Below are positions 63,907 through 64,000 of a stretch of 64,000 nucleotides of DNA, one piece after another. Both the position numbers and the translations under genes were made by a program. How positions within the stretch are numbered: the first letter of the stretch is position 1; each line of letters begins with the position of its first letter. Location: positions 5,463,501 through 5,527,500 of the forward strand of contig NZ_JAQGPL010000001.1 in NCBI RefSeq assembly GCF_028826105.1. The letters are read 5' to 3'. The stretch comes from Paenibacillus humicola (GTDB taxonomy: Bacteria; Bacillota; Bacilli; Paenibacillales; Paenibacillaceae). The notes below the pieces were generated by a model that made no database searches, had not been told where the DNA came from, and saw only the letters and a program-made list of their open reading frames with translations.

Positions 63907-64000
63907 ATGGCGGCCGTTACCGCACCGCGCGCGAAGAAAATGCCGAAAATCGAGAAGAAAATTTGGACATACGACGAATCGCCGCTGTTTGCCAAATGGG
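63907..64000 (+). CDS. Possible start of a plus-strand gene, cut by the window edge
   Basis: An open frame from ATG 63907 begins MAAVTAPRAKKMPKIEKKIW and continues to the window end with purine-rich first codon positions, as coding DNA has. There is no good ribosome site. A minus-strand frame ending at 63876 (…FFSIFGIFFARGAVTAAIDK) is the competing reading and would be the end of a gene upstream of the kinase. The sequence is too short to decide. Confidence 0.28.
   Translation, partial: MAAVTAPRAKKMPKIEKKIWTYDESPLFAKW

Overview
The window comes from the chromosome of a GC-rich, endospore-forming Firmicute, most likely Paenibacillaceae (Paenibacillus/Cohnella type). This rests on gene content and order: spoIIR, spoIID, spoIIQ, spoIIID and a gerA-type operon sit among genes arranged as in the Bacillus subtilis ywk-ywl-ywm-ywo-ywp region, together with an 11-gene complex I operon. 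Nearly everything is transcribed from the minus strand, so it reads from high to low coordinates. The only plus-strand genes are a frameshifted NTPase (49906-50451), a 47-residue protein (58279-58422) and possibly the start of a gene at the right edge.

Reading in the direction of transcription: two two-component systems (63833-59880); a membrane-cytochrome/molybdopterin oxidoreductase fusion (59745-58507); a gerA-gerC-gerB germinant receptor operon (58150-54330); ychF; prfA-prmC; spoIIR; the threonylcarbamoyladenylate synthase gene; mntP; the arginine phosphatase ywlE; rpiB; ywlG; glyA; upp; the UDP-GlcNAc 2-epimerase gene; and the full F1Fo ATP synthase operon atpZ-I-B-E-F-H-A-G-D-C (40751-33416). 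Then follow a phosphatase/glycosyltransferase operon (33154-29082), a Fur-controlled FTR1 iron-uptake pair (28924-27021), a DinB-like protein, nuoA-B-C-D-H-I-J-K-L-M-N (26198-15779), a cell-surface SLH subtilase, a DUF1146 protein, murA, spoIID, spoIIQ, spoIIID, mbl, flhO, flhP, an EpuA-like protein, a CDP-alcohol phosphatidyltransferase, fabZ, pgcA and a truncated DUF5693 protein.

Functionally the window joins energy conversion (complex I without its NADH module, ATP synthase), envelope building (murA, mbl, pgcA, fabZ, epimerase, glycosyltransferases), one-carbon and uracil salvage metabolism, translation termination, and sporulation/germination. Candidate sigma-E, sigma-F and sigma-G promoters lie in front of the sporulation genes, and a near-perfect Fur box overlaps the promoter of the iron genes.

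The most unusual signal is a family of inverted-repeat elements sharing the core CTTNCGAAGT (gene sense). They sit, always in the same orientation, 2-3 bases upstream of the Shine-Dalgarno sequence of four unrelated genes (the DUF5693 gene, nuoI, the epimerase gene, glyA). Two loci carry tandem arrays, with 41-bp and 69-bp periods, that fill the whole spacer. Also notable: repeated Ala/Pro/Gly-rich insertions in housekeeping proteins (one made by a perfect 91-bp duplication in nuoC), and a sigma-G-like promoter driving the small plus-strand gene divergent from gerA.
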